DNA of 46,936 nt from Candidatus Coatesiibacteriota bacterium (lineage in GTDB: Bacteria; JAFGND01), in the NCBI GenBank assembly GCA_016927185.1, contig JAFGND010000094.1:1-46936 (forward strand), in the 5' to 3' direction. Shown here one piece after another: positions 23,612 through 31,850 of this stretch (within the stretch, counting starts at the first letter, position 1; each line of letters starts with the position of its first letter). Under the pieces are notes generated by a model that did not search any database, had not been told where the DNA came from, and was given only the letters and a program-made list of their open reading frames with translations. Made by a program: the position numbers and the translations under genes.

Positions 23612-26521
23612 TTAACTATTGTCCATGCGTTTCTTTTTCTTTGCATCAAGCAATCGCTTGGTAAAAAGTTCCACATTTTCTTCTGTCTTAGGTTCATCAG
23701 ATTCTTGTTTTTCAAGAGTAGATTTTGGAACTGTGTTTTCCTCTTTCTGGATTTTTTCCTTGACTTCAATTTTTGGAACATATGTCTTGGATATTTTAGG
23801 GATTTCTGCAGTCTCACTTTCATCTCTGTTGATTTTTTTCTTATCTAGAAGACGTTTAAGTGAATCTTCTGTCTCTTTGACTTCTTTTCTCTTGCTTATG
23901 CTTATTGTAAAGAAAGATCTAAGAAAAACCCAGATTTTCTCCCATAACTCTCTTCCAATGATAATTCTTCTAATTGCTACATCAAGAGGGAAAAGTAGAA
24001 GAGCTAAAACAAGCAGATATTCCCATACAGGCTTGGAAACCATAACAACAGGTCTTGTTCTGAAAATCTCTTCAGATTCAGGCTTGAATATACCTTTCGT
24101 TTCTTTTGCCAAAATAGACAAATACTCCTTGGGCAGGTTTTGTAAAGAGAACTCCTTCGAATACGGAAATACATGAGCGATTGTCTCGCTCAACTTGACA
24201 TTTCCTGTTGAATCCCTCGCAGTTAGCTTGAATAAATAGGTTCCCTTCTTTATATTAGGAAGTTCCGCAGCATATTGACCTAAACCTTCTTGCTTCATAC
24301 TTATCTTTTCTATCTTGCCATCAGGTGATATCAATGTAATCTTGCTTTCCATTAAATTAAGGCTTTTTCCTTCATCATCAAATAAATCGGCCTGTATCTT
24401 CAATTTTCCATTTTCAAATTCGCTAACATTCATTTCTGCTTTGCCTTCAGATTCACTTCTTGATAAGGATCTTGCAAGTTGCTTGAATAAACCTCCAGCT
24501 TCTGGCCATTTTGTCCATTCTTTACCCCATCTTGGTTGAACATCAGAGGTAAAAGCCGCACTTTTTCCAATCCCATAATTCCATATAGCAAGGAGAGGAT
24601 CATCTTTATGTGTTATCAAGATAGATTGAGCAATCTTGCTGCTTTTCAAGGTTGTTGCATTATAACCAAATAAAGGGGGAATACCCTTGTCTAATCCGCT
24701 TAATATCTCGGAGTAACTTGATTTTTTTGGAATAAATCTCTCCTCAATAACACTGTGGCCAACTGCTCTCATTGCCTCCTGAGTAAATATTTGAGGTAAA
24801 GCCTGGACATTCTGGGAAAAATAGAACTTGCCTCCTCCCCACTTTGCAAGTTCCTGCAAAAAATCAACATCAGCATCTTTACCAATTCCAACTGTACTCA
24901 ATGTTATTTTAGCATTGGTTATTGTGCTTGCGAGATTCTGGAAATCCCCTCCCTGGGTCTGCCCGTCAGTCAAGGTTATCATATGTTTCTTGAATGCTTT
25001 TATATTACTTAATTCTTTATATGCTTCATCAAGAGCTGGATACATATTAGTTCCTCCACCTTCTCTCAGCGAAGCTATTTCCTCAATTATCTTGTCTTTG
25101 TTGGATACCTTTATTGGTCTTATAACCCATTTGGCTTCACCATCAAATGCTACTACTCCCAGGTAATCGTTGGGACCCAATAATTCCGCTGTTAAGATAG
25201 CAGCTTCTTTGGCTAACTCAATTTTAGGAACTCCTCCCTCGCCCATACCCATTGATCCTGATTTATCTATTACTAATATAAGGGCACTGCTTGGATATAT
25301 TCCTCTTTTTTCCACATCCATCCTTACAGGAAGAACCTCCTCAATAGGAGTTTTGAAATATCCTCCAACTCCATAAGATTTAGAACCTCCTATCATCAGC
25401 AAACCGCCTCCCAACTCCTCAACATAAGTCTTTAATGACTTCATTCGTTCTTCGCCCAAAGTTGGAGCATCAACATTATTCAGTATTATCAAGTCATAAT
25501 TTTCCAGATCAACAAGATTAAGAGGACAACTGCTGCCTGGTAATACAGTCACATAATATCTTCCCATGCTCTGCAAAATCTCAGTTAAATACTCATTTCC
25601 TCCAGTCTCATCCAGAAACAATATCCTGGGTTTTGCTTTTACTTGAACAGGAGCAATTGCCTGGTTGTTCTCTAGAAGATTATCATCCTTTGGTTGAACA
25701 ATTGCTCTGAAATTATGTATTCCTGCAATTTGCTCCCTGTAAGAAAACCTGAATCTATTCTTGCCTTCCTTCAAATCCACAATTTCCTTTGTTATAAGCT
25801 TTTCTCCTTGAAATATTGATAGAGGTACAGCTTTCATTTCCCTGGGAGATGATACTACTATATCAATATTGAAAGGCTGGTCTTCAGAAATCTTCCAGGG
25901 AGCTCTTATAGATGTTATTGCAACTTCATCAGATATATAACTCGATAATGGAATTACATCGATAGGAACTTTCTGAAGATTGAATCTGCCAATTATCTCC
26001 AGCGCTTTTCCTTCTGTTTCCTGTCCATCAGATATCAATACAACTTTACCTGCCTTATCTTGAGGTAATGCAGCTAAAGCCAATTCAAGCCCTTTGAAAA
26101 TATTAGTTCCATCCTGCCCTGGTTTGCTTTCATAATCAACAAAAGAAAACTCATTTTTGCTAAAAGGTGGACATTCCATCAAAGCTTCTTGTCCAAAAAG
26201 CACTATTCCAATCCTGTCTTCCTTGCCCATTTCCTTAGTGCTATTTGTAATGAATTCTGCTGTTTCCTTGAAACTATTAGGTGGGATTGATAAACTCCTG
26301 TCAATAACGTAAAAAACTGTCAAACCTTCACTTTTTCTTTTTATTTCTATTTGTGAAATAGCAAGTATTATCAATGAATAAATAAGTATCCTTATAAACA
26401 AGGATATTGCTGATCTTATTCTACCCAGTCCTGTATTACCCTGATAAAAACTTATGAAAAAAACAGGTATGAAGAATAGCAACAAAAGATAATATGGATT
26501 TAGAATATTAAACAAATCCAA
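23612..26521 (-). CDS. Large membrane protein: VWA - glutamine-amidotransferase-like - VWA
   Basis: The 969 residues begin with two hydrophobic helices (about 8-27 and 38-57). A first VWA-like domain (about 65-195) has the MIDAS pattern DRSLS (D74-S78) and ends strands with LISDG. A class-I glutamine-amidotransferase-like domain (about 295-400, GGGLLMIGGS) lacks a visible Cys nucleophile. The second VWA domain (about 413-590) has a complete MIDAS: DKSGS (D419-S423), T491 and LTDG (517-520). A beta-rich stretch, a TM helix near 825-850 and a charged tail follow. The start is a TTG, with AGGAG spaced 7 nt before it. It is the last gene of the MoxR cluster, 3 nt after the DUF58 gene. The metal-dependent VWA domains probably bind a partner or ligand remodelled by MoxR. 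Confidence 0.85.
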   Translation of the reverse strand: MDLFNILNPYYLLLLFFIPVFFISFYQGNTGLGRIRSAISLFIRILIYSLIILAISQIEIKRKSEGLTVFYVIDRSLSIPPNSFKETAEFITNSTKEMGKEDRIGIVLFGQEALMECPPFSKNEFSFVDYESKPGQDGTNIFKGLELALAALPQDKAGKVVLISDGQETEGKALEIIGRFNLQKVPIDVIPLSSYISDEVAITSIRAPWKISEDQPFNIDIVVSSPREMKAVPLSIFQGEKLITKEIVDLKEGKNRFRFSYREQIAGIHNFRAIVQPKDDNLLENNQAIAPVQVKAKPRILFLDETGGNEYLTEILQSMGRYYVTVLPGSSCPLNLVDLENYDLIILNNVDAPTLGEERMKSLKTYVEELGGGLLMIGGSKSYGVGGYFKTPIEEVLPVRMDVEKRGIYPSSALILVIDKSGSMGMGEGGVPKIELAKEAAILTAELLGPNDYLGVVAFDGEAKWVIRPIKVSNKDKIIEEIASLREGGGTNMYPALDEAYKELSNIKAFKKHMITLTDGQTQGGDFQNLASTITNAKITLSTVGIGKDADVDFLQELAKWGGGKFYFSQNVQALPQIFTQEAMRAVGHSVIEERFIPKKSSYSEILSGLDKGIPPLFGYNATTLKSSKIAQSILITHKDDPLLAIWNYGIGKSAAFTSDVQPRWGKEWTKWPEAGGLFKQLARSLSRSESEGKAEMNVSEFENGKLKIQADLFDDEGKSLNLMESKITLISPDGKIEKISMKQEGLGQYAAELPNIKKGTYLFKLTARDSTGNVKLSETIAHVFPYSKEFSLQNLPKEYLSILAKETKGIFKPESEEIFRTRPVVMVSKPVWEYLLVLALLLFPLDVAIRRIIIGRELWEKIWVFLRSFFTISISKRKEVKETEDSLKRLLDKKKINRDESETAEIPKISKTYVPKIEVKEKIQKEENTVPKSTLEKQESDEPKTEENVELFTKRLLDAKKKKRMDNS

Positions 26522-26524
26522 CTG

Positions 26525-27403
26525 CTATCTCCTTTTAAATCTGGAGAATTCTCCCCTTAATAAAAGATTGAGAATTATTTCCTTGAAATCCAGATTTGAA
26601 CTTACAAAAGTATATCCTATTCCGTATCGTTTGGAAAACTGATCAATCTCTTCTTTATAAAGCCTCAATCTGTATTTATATCCATCCAGGTAACTTTTAT
26701 TAATAGTTATGGGCAATTCACTTTCAGTTTCCTTGTCTATGAGTTTCAAATTACCATCCAGATCGGGATTTATTTCAAAAGGTGACAAAATCTGAATCAA
26801 GGATAAATCATGTTTTCGGAATATCAAATACTTGAAAGCATCCAGTGAAGAAGAACAATAAAAATCTGATATAAAAACAACAAGCCCGGAGTTTCTTGTC
26901 CTTATACAGAAATCCTTGACTGCTTCAAGCAGATTTGTTTCCCCTTTTGTTTCAAGGCTATCTATGTAGTTTATTAGAGAAAAAATCTGTCCTTTTCCTC
27001 TTACTCTCTTTGAAGATGAAGATATTGAGTTGGAAAAGCTGGTGATTTGTGTCCTGTTACCGCTTGTTAAACCAATATAAGCAATAGCAAGTGCCAATCT
27101 GCAAGCCAGATCAAATTTCCCTTCAAAATCCATGCTTTTTGAACAATCAAGAAAAACGTGCACAGTTAAATCTTCCTCAAGTAGATATATTTTTACGAAC
27201 AATTCTCTCAGCCTCATGAAAATATTCCAGTCAACTGATCTAAAATCGTCTCCAGGTACATATTTCTTATAATCAGCAAATTCCAGGGAAAATCCCCTTT
27301 TCTTTGTAAGTCTTATGCCTGAAAGCTGACCCTTCAAAATCTTTCTTGCTATTACTGCAATCCTGTCTAGCTCTTTTATTATTTCTTCTCTGTTAGTTAA
27401 CAT
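26525..27403 (-). CDS. DUF58 family protein
   Basis: The 292 residues have the diagnostic DUF58 signature LEFADYKKYVPGDDFRSVDW (about 40-59), then a degenerate VWA-like domain with DCSKS (D86-S90) as an apparent MIDAS. No membrane helix is seen. DUF58 proteins nearly always accompany MoxR ATPases and VWA proteins. It starts 1 nt after the MoxR stop and is followed by the 969-residue VWA protein. It is probably the cytoplasmic partner that couples MoxR to the membrane VWA proteins (inference from the family, not shown here). Confidence 0.93.
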   Translation of the reverse strand: MLTNREEIIKELDRIAVIARKILKGQLSGIRLTKKRGFSLEFADYKKYVPGDDFRSVDWNIFMRLRELFVKIYLLEEDLTVHVFLDCSKSMDFEGKFDLACRLALAIAYIGLTSGNRTQITSFSNSISSSSKRVRGKGQIFSLINYIDSLETKGETNLLEAVKDFCIRTRNSGLVVFISDFYCSSSLDAFKYLIFRKHDLSLIQILSPFEINPDLDGNLKLIDKETESELPITINKSYLDGYKYRLRLYKEEIDQFSKRYGIGYTFVSSNLDFKEIILNLLLRGEFSRFKRR

Positions 27404-27404
27404 A

Positions 27405-28370
27405 TCAAATAGTTAATATTTCCTCTATAATTGTATCAGGTTTTATTCCTTCAGCTTCTCCTTCAAAACTCAAAATCATTCTATGTCTCAATGCAGGTTT
27501 TGCAACTGCTTTTATATCATCAATAGCTACATTGTATCTCCCTGAAAGCAGGGCATTAATTTTGGCACCAAGTATTAAAACTTGCATTCCCCTAGGTGAA
27601 GAACCATACTTTATATACTTTTTTGATAAAGGATGACTGTTTTCTATTTCAGGATGAGTAGCTAGGACTATTCTGGCTGCATATTCCAAAACTCCTTCAG
27701 CAACAGGCACCTCCCTTATCAGACTCCTGTATGTAAGCAAAGTCTGTCCATCTGCCACTTTTTTGAGATCAACTTCTTCCTGGGAAGTTGTTCTTTTGCT
27801 TATCAATACTAGTTCCTCAACGGATGGAAAAAACACATCCAGTTTAAAGAAAAATCTATCAACCTGAGCTTCTGGAAGTGGGTAGGTTCCCTCCATTTCA
27901 ATAGGATTTTGAGTTGCCAGAACAATAAAAGGTTCTACAAGCTTGTATGTTTTACCCATCACAGTAACCTGATGCTCCTGCATGGCTTCAAGCAAGGCAG
28001 ATTGGGTTTTAGGAGTTGCCCTGTTTATTTCATCAGCAAGAACTATCTGTGCAAATAAAGGACCTTTCTGAAACTCAAATAATTGCTTATCTCCTTCTCC
28101 CTGAACTATTACATTTGTACCTATTATATCTGAAGGCATTAAATCCGGAGTAAATTGTATTCTTGAAAATTCAAGATCCAGTACTTTTGACAGGGATTTT
28201 ACCAGAACAGTCTTGCCAAGACCTGGAACTCCTTCTAAAAGAATATTACCTCCAGAAAACAAACCAAATAAAACGAATCTTATAAGCTCTTCTTGCCCTA
28301 CTATCATTTTGCTTATTTCTGAACCAATCTCCTGAAAGGTAGTTCTAAACTTTGCTACCCTCTCTTCCAT
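27405..28370 (-). CDS. MoxR family AAA+ ATPase
   Basis: The 321 residues carry Walker A GVPGLGKT (47-54), Walker B LADE (D113, E114), NRATPKTQSALLEAMQE and QVTVMGKTY of the MoxR family, the sensor 1 stretch VLATQNPIE with EGTYPLPEAQVDRFFF, and the sensor 2 lid domain at the C-terminus (about 230-321). MoxR ATPases act as chaperone-like remodelling motors for VWA partners, for example in metal insertion or complex assembly. The start lies within the end of the BatA-like gene (26-nt overlap), with GGGGAGG nearby. It drives the machine whose other parts are the neighbouring genes. Confidence 0.95.
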   Translation of the reverse strand: MEERVAKFRTTFQEIGSEISKMIVGQEELIRFVLFGLFSGGNILLEGVPGLGKTVLVKSLSKVLDLEFSRIQFTPDLMPSDIIGTNVIVQGEGDKQLFEFQKGPLFAQIVLADEINRATPKTQSALLEAMQEHQVTVMGKTYKLVEPFIVLATQNPIEMEGTYPLPEAQVDRFFFKLDVFFPSVEELVLISKRTTSQEEVDLKKVADGQTLLTYRSLIREVPVAEGVLEYAARIVLATHPEIENSHPLSKKYIKYGSSPRGMQVLILGAKINALLSGRYNVAIDDIKAVAKPALRHRMILSFEGEAEGIKPDTIIEEILTI

Positions 28371-30234
28371 AATCCTCCCCTTTAATTATTCCAAGACGAA
28401 TCATTAATTCCCTTGGTTTTCGCCATCTTGTAAAAATAAACCATTCTATAAAAAGCAGAAGCAGACCTAATAAAGCTATATATGTCCACCACTCTGCTTG
28501 TGATATAATCTTCTTGTCAATTTCCTTGCCTTGTCTTGCTCTTAGATTTGGAATGTCAGAAGGTGAGATAGCAGATTCAGATGAAGAAATAAAATTGGCT
28601 GCAATGGATTGTCTTATTCCTTCATCTCCTTCTATTGTATAAAATCCTGCGCTATCTACTGGTAATATGCTACCGACTTTTATATCCTTCTTGATTTTTT
28701 CTTTTCTGAGAAAGGAATTTTTATATAATGCGATATCAGGAACTGTAAAATCCTTGCTTAGATTGTGATAATAGACAATATTACTTGCTTCAAACCATTC
28801 AAGAGTATTTATTATTGCAAATACGAAAGATGTATGAATTGGCAAATCAGTTTCCGATAGTGCAAATTCCCATGAGAGATATTTTATTCCTTTTTGTTCT
28901 CCTGCCCAGATTATTGGATTACTGCCAATATAAAGAAGCGGATAAGCAAAATCAGGCATCCTTATATCTGTGTTAAAAGAGCTGAAAAGTACCTCATTCC
29001 ACTGTATATACTTGTTAAGAGGATTTTTTGCATCCCAGTCTATTATCTGATATACCTGTTCTCTTGCTTTCTTTCCAGTAGATGCTGGGCTGGATCCAAT
29101 AAAAAAAGTTGGATATGGTGGATATGATTTTACCGAAATGTTATCAAGTATTATAAGATCGGAAGGAAGATTTGTAAAGTCAAATTCAGCTGAAACCTGT
29201 GAATAAAATTTGACATCAACATTTTTATATGCAAAAAGCAACCCGGCCAAAAAACCCGGATTGGATGAAAAAACAGATACTTTAGGTTTGATTTTTCCCT
29301 TCAGAACTGCATATACTTGATTATCTATGGAATAAGAATCATCATTCAATATCTTGAAGGTGATTTTATCCCATGACCTGTCTAAATTTATTATGCTTCC
29401 TTTGCTTTCTTGAGGTGATAGAGTGTAATTGAATATATCTAATTGCCTATTATCAACTATCTGGGAGATTGAAAAATCTTTTTTTTCATTTCCATAATTT
29501 TTTACTTCCAGAAAACATTGAAATATCTCTCTGTTGCCTTCTTCAAAACGCTTGATTGAAAAATTGCTGATGCCAATGTTTTCTTTTACTTCACCTATCT
29601 TCTTGAATAATATCTTCCCAGGAAAAAAGAATTTATCATCAGGTGAAATTGTTACCCCATCAGAGAGAATAAACAAATAGGAATTTGAGTTTTCTTTTGC
29701 CATTGATGTAAGGAGGTTTAGGCCTGACGAAAGATCAGTAGGTCTTATACTTTGTGATATCTGCTTTATGAAAAGCCTCAATTTTGATTTCTCGTCACTA
29801 AGTCCTGATACGCTTTCTATTCTGTTACTACAAGTGACTATTATCATCTTGTCATTTGACTTCAGATTATCAATAAGCTTTAATGCCTCATTTTTAGCTA
29901 TGTCCAGTCTTGTTTTATTGCCTTCATTTGTTGTCATTGATGCAGAATTATCTATCAAAACACAATATAACGAGTTGGGAGCAATGAAACTCTCCCAATA
30001 AGGTCTAAGTAAGGCAAAAACAATAAATCCTATGAAAAGTATCTGTAAAAATAAAAGTAAATTTTTTCTCAATCTCTGGAAAAGAGAATTTGCCTGTTTA
30101 TCCATAAGGAATTTCTGCCATAGAAAAAGGCTAGGTATCAGATATTTCTCTCTTTTCAATTTAAGAAAATAGAAAATTATTATCAGAGGAATTAATCCAA
30201 GTAGTGGCAAGGCAGATAAATTTAAAAACTTCAT
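28345..30234 (-). CDS. BatA-type aerotolerance-like VWA membrane protein
   Basis: The 629 residues start with the BatA N-terminal domain: two hydrophobic helices (about 7-25 and 58-77) around a charged loop, as in the Bacteroides aerotolerance protein BatA. A VWA domain follows (about 88-220) with DNSAS (D95-S99), a T/S-rich second loop (PTDLSSG) and LSDG. A long beta-rich region follows, then one C-terminal TM helix (about 585-605) and a short basic tail. It faces the periplasm through the VWA part, by analogy with BatA. It overlaps the next gene (MoxR) by 26 nt and directly follows the small charged protein. Some family members have several rather than one VWA partner, and here a second and third lie downstream. 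Confidence 0.88.
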   Translation of the reverse strand: MKFLNLSALPLLGLIPLIIIFYFLKLKREKYLIPSLFLWQKFLMDKQANSLFQRLRKNLLLFLQILFIGFIVFALLRPYWESFIAPNSLYCVLIDNSASMTTNEGNKTRLDIAKNEALKLIDNLKSNDKMIIVTCSNRIESVSGLSDEKSKLRLFIKQISQSIRPTDLSSGLNLLTSMAKENSNSYLFILSDGVTISPDDKFFFPGKILFKKIGEVKENIGISNFSIKRFEEGNREIFQCFLEVKNYGNEKKDFSISQIVDNRQLDIFNYTLSPQESKGSIINLDRSWDKITFKILNDDSYSIDNQVYAVLKGKIKPKVSVFSSNPGFLAGLLFAYKNVDVKFYSQVSAEFDFTNLPSDLIILDNISVKSYPPYPTFFIGSSPASTGKKAREQVYQIIDWDAKNPLNKYIQWNEVLFSSFNTDIRMPDFAYPLLYIGSNPIIWAGEQKGIKYLSWEFALSETDLPIHTSFVFAIINTLEWFEASNIVYYHNLSKDFTVPDIALYKNSFLRKEKIKKDIKVGSILPVDSAGFYTIEGDEGIRQSIAANFISSSESAISPSDIPNLRARQGKEIDKKIISQAEWWTYIALLGLLLLFIEWFIFTRWRKPRELMIRLGIIKGEDYGREGSKV

Positions 30235-30741
30235 CTATTCCATTGATTTGTAATATTCTCTTATCAAGTCTTTGTATCTTACAGGAACCTGTTTCTCCTG
30301 TATGGCTTCTTCTTCGGTTCTCTTGATATCCTTTATCAACTCTCCTTCATCAGTTATCAATGTTTTCATATCATCAATACCCTGAAATTTGAACTGTGTA
30401 ATCTCCTCCTTATCAGAGACCTTACCCTCAACTTTTGTTGCATAACCTTTGCTTTTTGTTCTCATTGAATCATACATTTTTTTGTATTCACCGATTTTCT
30501 GGGATTTATCCTTGTTTATCTTTTTTTCACTTTTCAAAACATCAGGTGCCTCTTTATCTGTTTTCTCATGTTCATTAGTACTGCTGGTACCAGGTTTCAA
30601 TCCCTGTTCAGTTTTCAATTCTCCCTTTTTCCATTTTTCAAGAAGCTCTTTCCTGTGTTTCAGCAATTCATCAAGTTGATCCTTAGAAATCTTGTCTCCA
30701 CCTGTTTGAATTTTGGTTGAGGACTTGTTTAGCTGATCCAT
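30235..30741 (-). CDS. Small charged protein of the MoxR/VWA cluster
   Basis: The 168 residues are strongly charged, mostly disordered or coiled-coil looking (LLKHRKELLEKWKKGELK, EKKINKDKSQKIGEYKKMYD), and have no signal peptide or TM helix. The C-terminus is better ordered and ends in VPVRYKDLIREYYKSM, a pattern (proline, Tyr/Arg, then a short helix ending in Tyr) also seen at the end of proteins next to MoxR/DUF58 clusters elsewhere. This is noted as similarity by eye, not a search result. AGGTGAG lies 3 nt before the ATG. The 33-nt gap before it carries a small inverted repeat. It may be a cytoplasmic adaptor; function unknown. Confidence 0.7.
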   Translation of the reverse strand: MDQLNKSSTKIQTGGDKISKDQLDELLKHRKELLEKWKKGELKTEQGLKPGTSSTNEHEKTDKEAPDVLKSEKKINKDKSQKIGEYKKMYDSMRTKSKGYATKVEGKVSDKEEITQFKFQGIDDMKTLITDEGELIKDIKRTEEEAIQEKQVPVRYKDLIREYYKSME

Positions 30742-30763
30742 AGTCTCACCTAGACTTTTACAT

Positions 30764-30779
30764 CCTGAACTGCTTCAGG
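30764..30779. repeat. Short inverted repeat between cluster genes
   Basis: CCTGAA and TTCAGG pair as a perfect 6-bp stem with a 4-nt loop. It spans the stop codon of the DUF4175-like gene. No T-run follows, so it is more likely a processing or attenuation hairpin, or chance, than a terminator. Confidence 0.25.
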
Positions 30780-31848
30780 TTCCTTCCTTTTTCTCTTTTG
30801 ATAACTGTTCCAGCTTGTTCTCCAGATCCTTTAATGTCTTTGAAGCTTCTTTCTGTTGATTGTTCTTAAGCTGCTGAGACAATTTCTGCATCTGTTCTGC
30901 CAGTTTCGGATCAGCTGACTTCAAGTCATTAGCTGAATTCTCTATTGATTTTGCAGCATCTTTTATAGACTCCTTGTCTGCTTTATTTTCCGATAGTGTT
31001 TTTTTAACTTTTTCAAGTTCCTTCTTTGCTTTCTCCCATTCCTGTTTCTGCATCCCTTTGGCAGTTTCACCTAGTTCCTTATTCTTGGATAAATCCTGTC
31101 CCATTTTTGTAAGCTTGTTTTTTAGTTCTTCCTTCCTGGCTTGATCTGAAAACTCTTCTTTCATTTTCTCCATTTGGTATTTCATTTCATTCATCGCTTC
31201 TTTTCTTGTTAATTCTTTGTTTGCAAGAAGCTTCTCAAGTCTCTTTTCCATGTTTTCATATTTTTTTGCAATTATCGGATTCTTTTCTGAGGCTCTTTTT
31301 GTTTTATAAAATTCTTTGAGTTCTTTCAGTTCCTTCACAACATCGGGTTCCTGTTTGATTGTGGCTTTAGTAGATTTTGCAGATAATGGAGGAAGGTACA
31401 GTAAACCTAAGATTGAAGTTAATAATAATATTGGTATCAGCCAAGAAAATTTTTCAAACTTCAGTGGAAAAGTATTTCTGATATCCAGATTAGTAAGTGT
31501 ATCTCTGCAATCATCAAGGAGTGCATTAATCAGTGGACTTGTCTTATTCTTGAATTCTAAACCGGTTTGTATTTTCTCTTTCAACTTTAATTGTTTATCT
31601 AATAATCTTGCAGTTCTTATGGAATCAAGAGGAGCTGCTATTCCATATACTATTGCTGCCAAAAATGCAATCAAGAGTATTGAAAATCCCCAATACCAAG
31701 GATAGTTCAGGGAAAATAGCTTAAATGCAATTGTCCATAACAGAAGAAATGCCATACCTAGAAGAAAAGCTTTTTGCAATAAGGATGTAATGAATTGCAT
31801 CCTGTGTTTTCTTCTTACTGGCTTGAAAAGAATATCCAACTCAGACAT
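30775..31848 (-). CDS. Three-TM coiled-coil membrane protein (DUF4175-like)
   Basis: The 357 residues hold two adjacent TM helices (about 25-45 and 50-70), a cytoplasmic or outer loop with RTARLLDKQLKLKEKIQTGLEF, a third TM helix (about 145-163), and then 195 residues of very charged helix (EKMKEEFSDQARKEELKNK). The beginning is like the N-terminal part of the DUF4175 proteins that sit beside MoxR/DUF58/BatA genes, but this one is much shorter than many. An in-frame TTG at 31854 overlaps the permease stop; the ATG at 31848 is preferred. It could be a scaffold for the ABC and VWA parts. Not recognised with certainty. Confidence 0.75.
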   Translation of the reverse strand: MSELDILFKPVRRKHRMQFITSLLQKAFLLGMAFLLLWTIAFKLFSLNYPWYWGFSILLIAFLAAIVYGIAAPLDSIRTARLLDKQLKLKEKIQTGLEFKNKTSPLINALLDDCRDTLTNLDIRNTFPLKFEKFSWLIPILLLTSILGLLYLPPLSAKSTKATIKQEPDVVKELKELKEFYKTKRASEKNPIIAKKYENMEKRLEKLLANKELTRKEAMNEMKYQMEKMKEEFSDQARKEELKNKLTKMGQDLSKNKELGETAKGMQKQEWEKAKKELEKVKKTLSENKADKESIKDAAKSIENSANDLKSADPKLAEQMQKLSQQLKNNQQKEASKTLKDLENKLEQLSKEKKEGT

Positions 31849-31850
31849 AA

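Noticed and set aside
23619-24176. 185-codon plus-strand frame inside the double-VWA gene
   Set aside because: Ser/Phe-rich shadow of the charged C-terminal part of the real gene.
30764-30779. Hairpin as a transcription terminator inside the cluster
   Set aside because: Only six base pairs and no T-run; genes on both sides belong to the same functional set.
31316-31705. 129-codon plus-strand frame in the coiled-coil gene
   Set aside because: Antisense shadow with no start signals.
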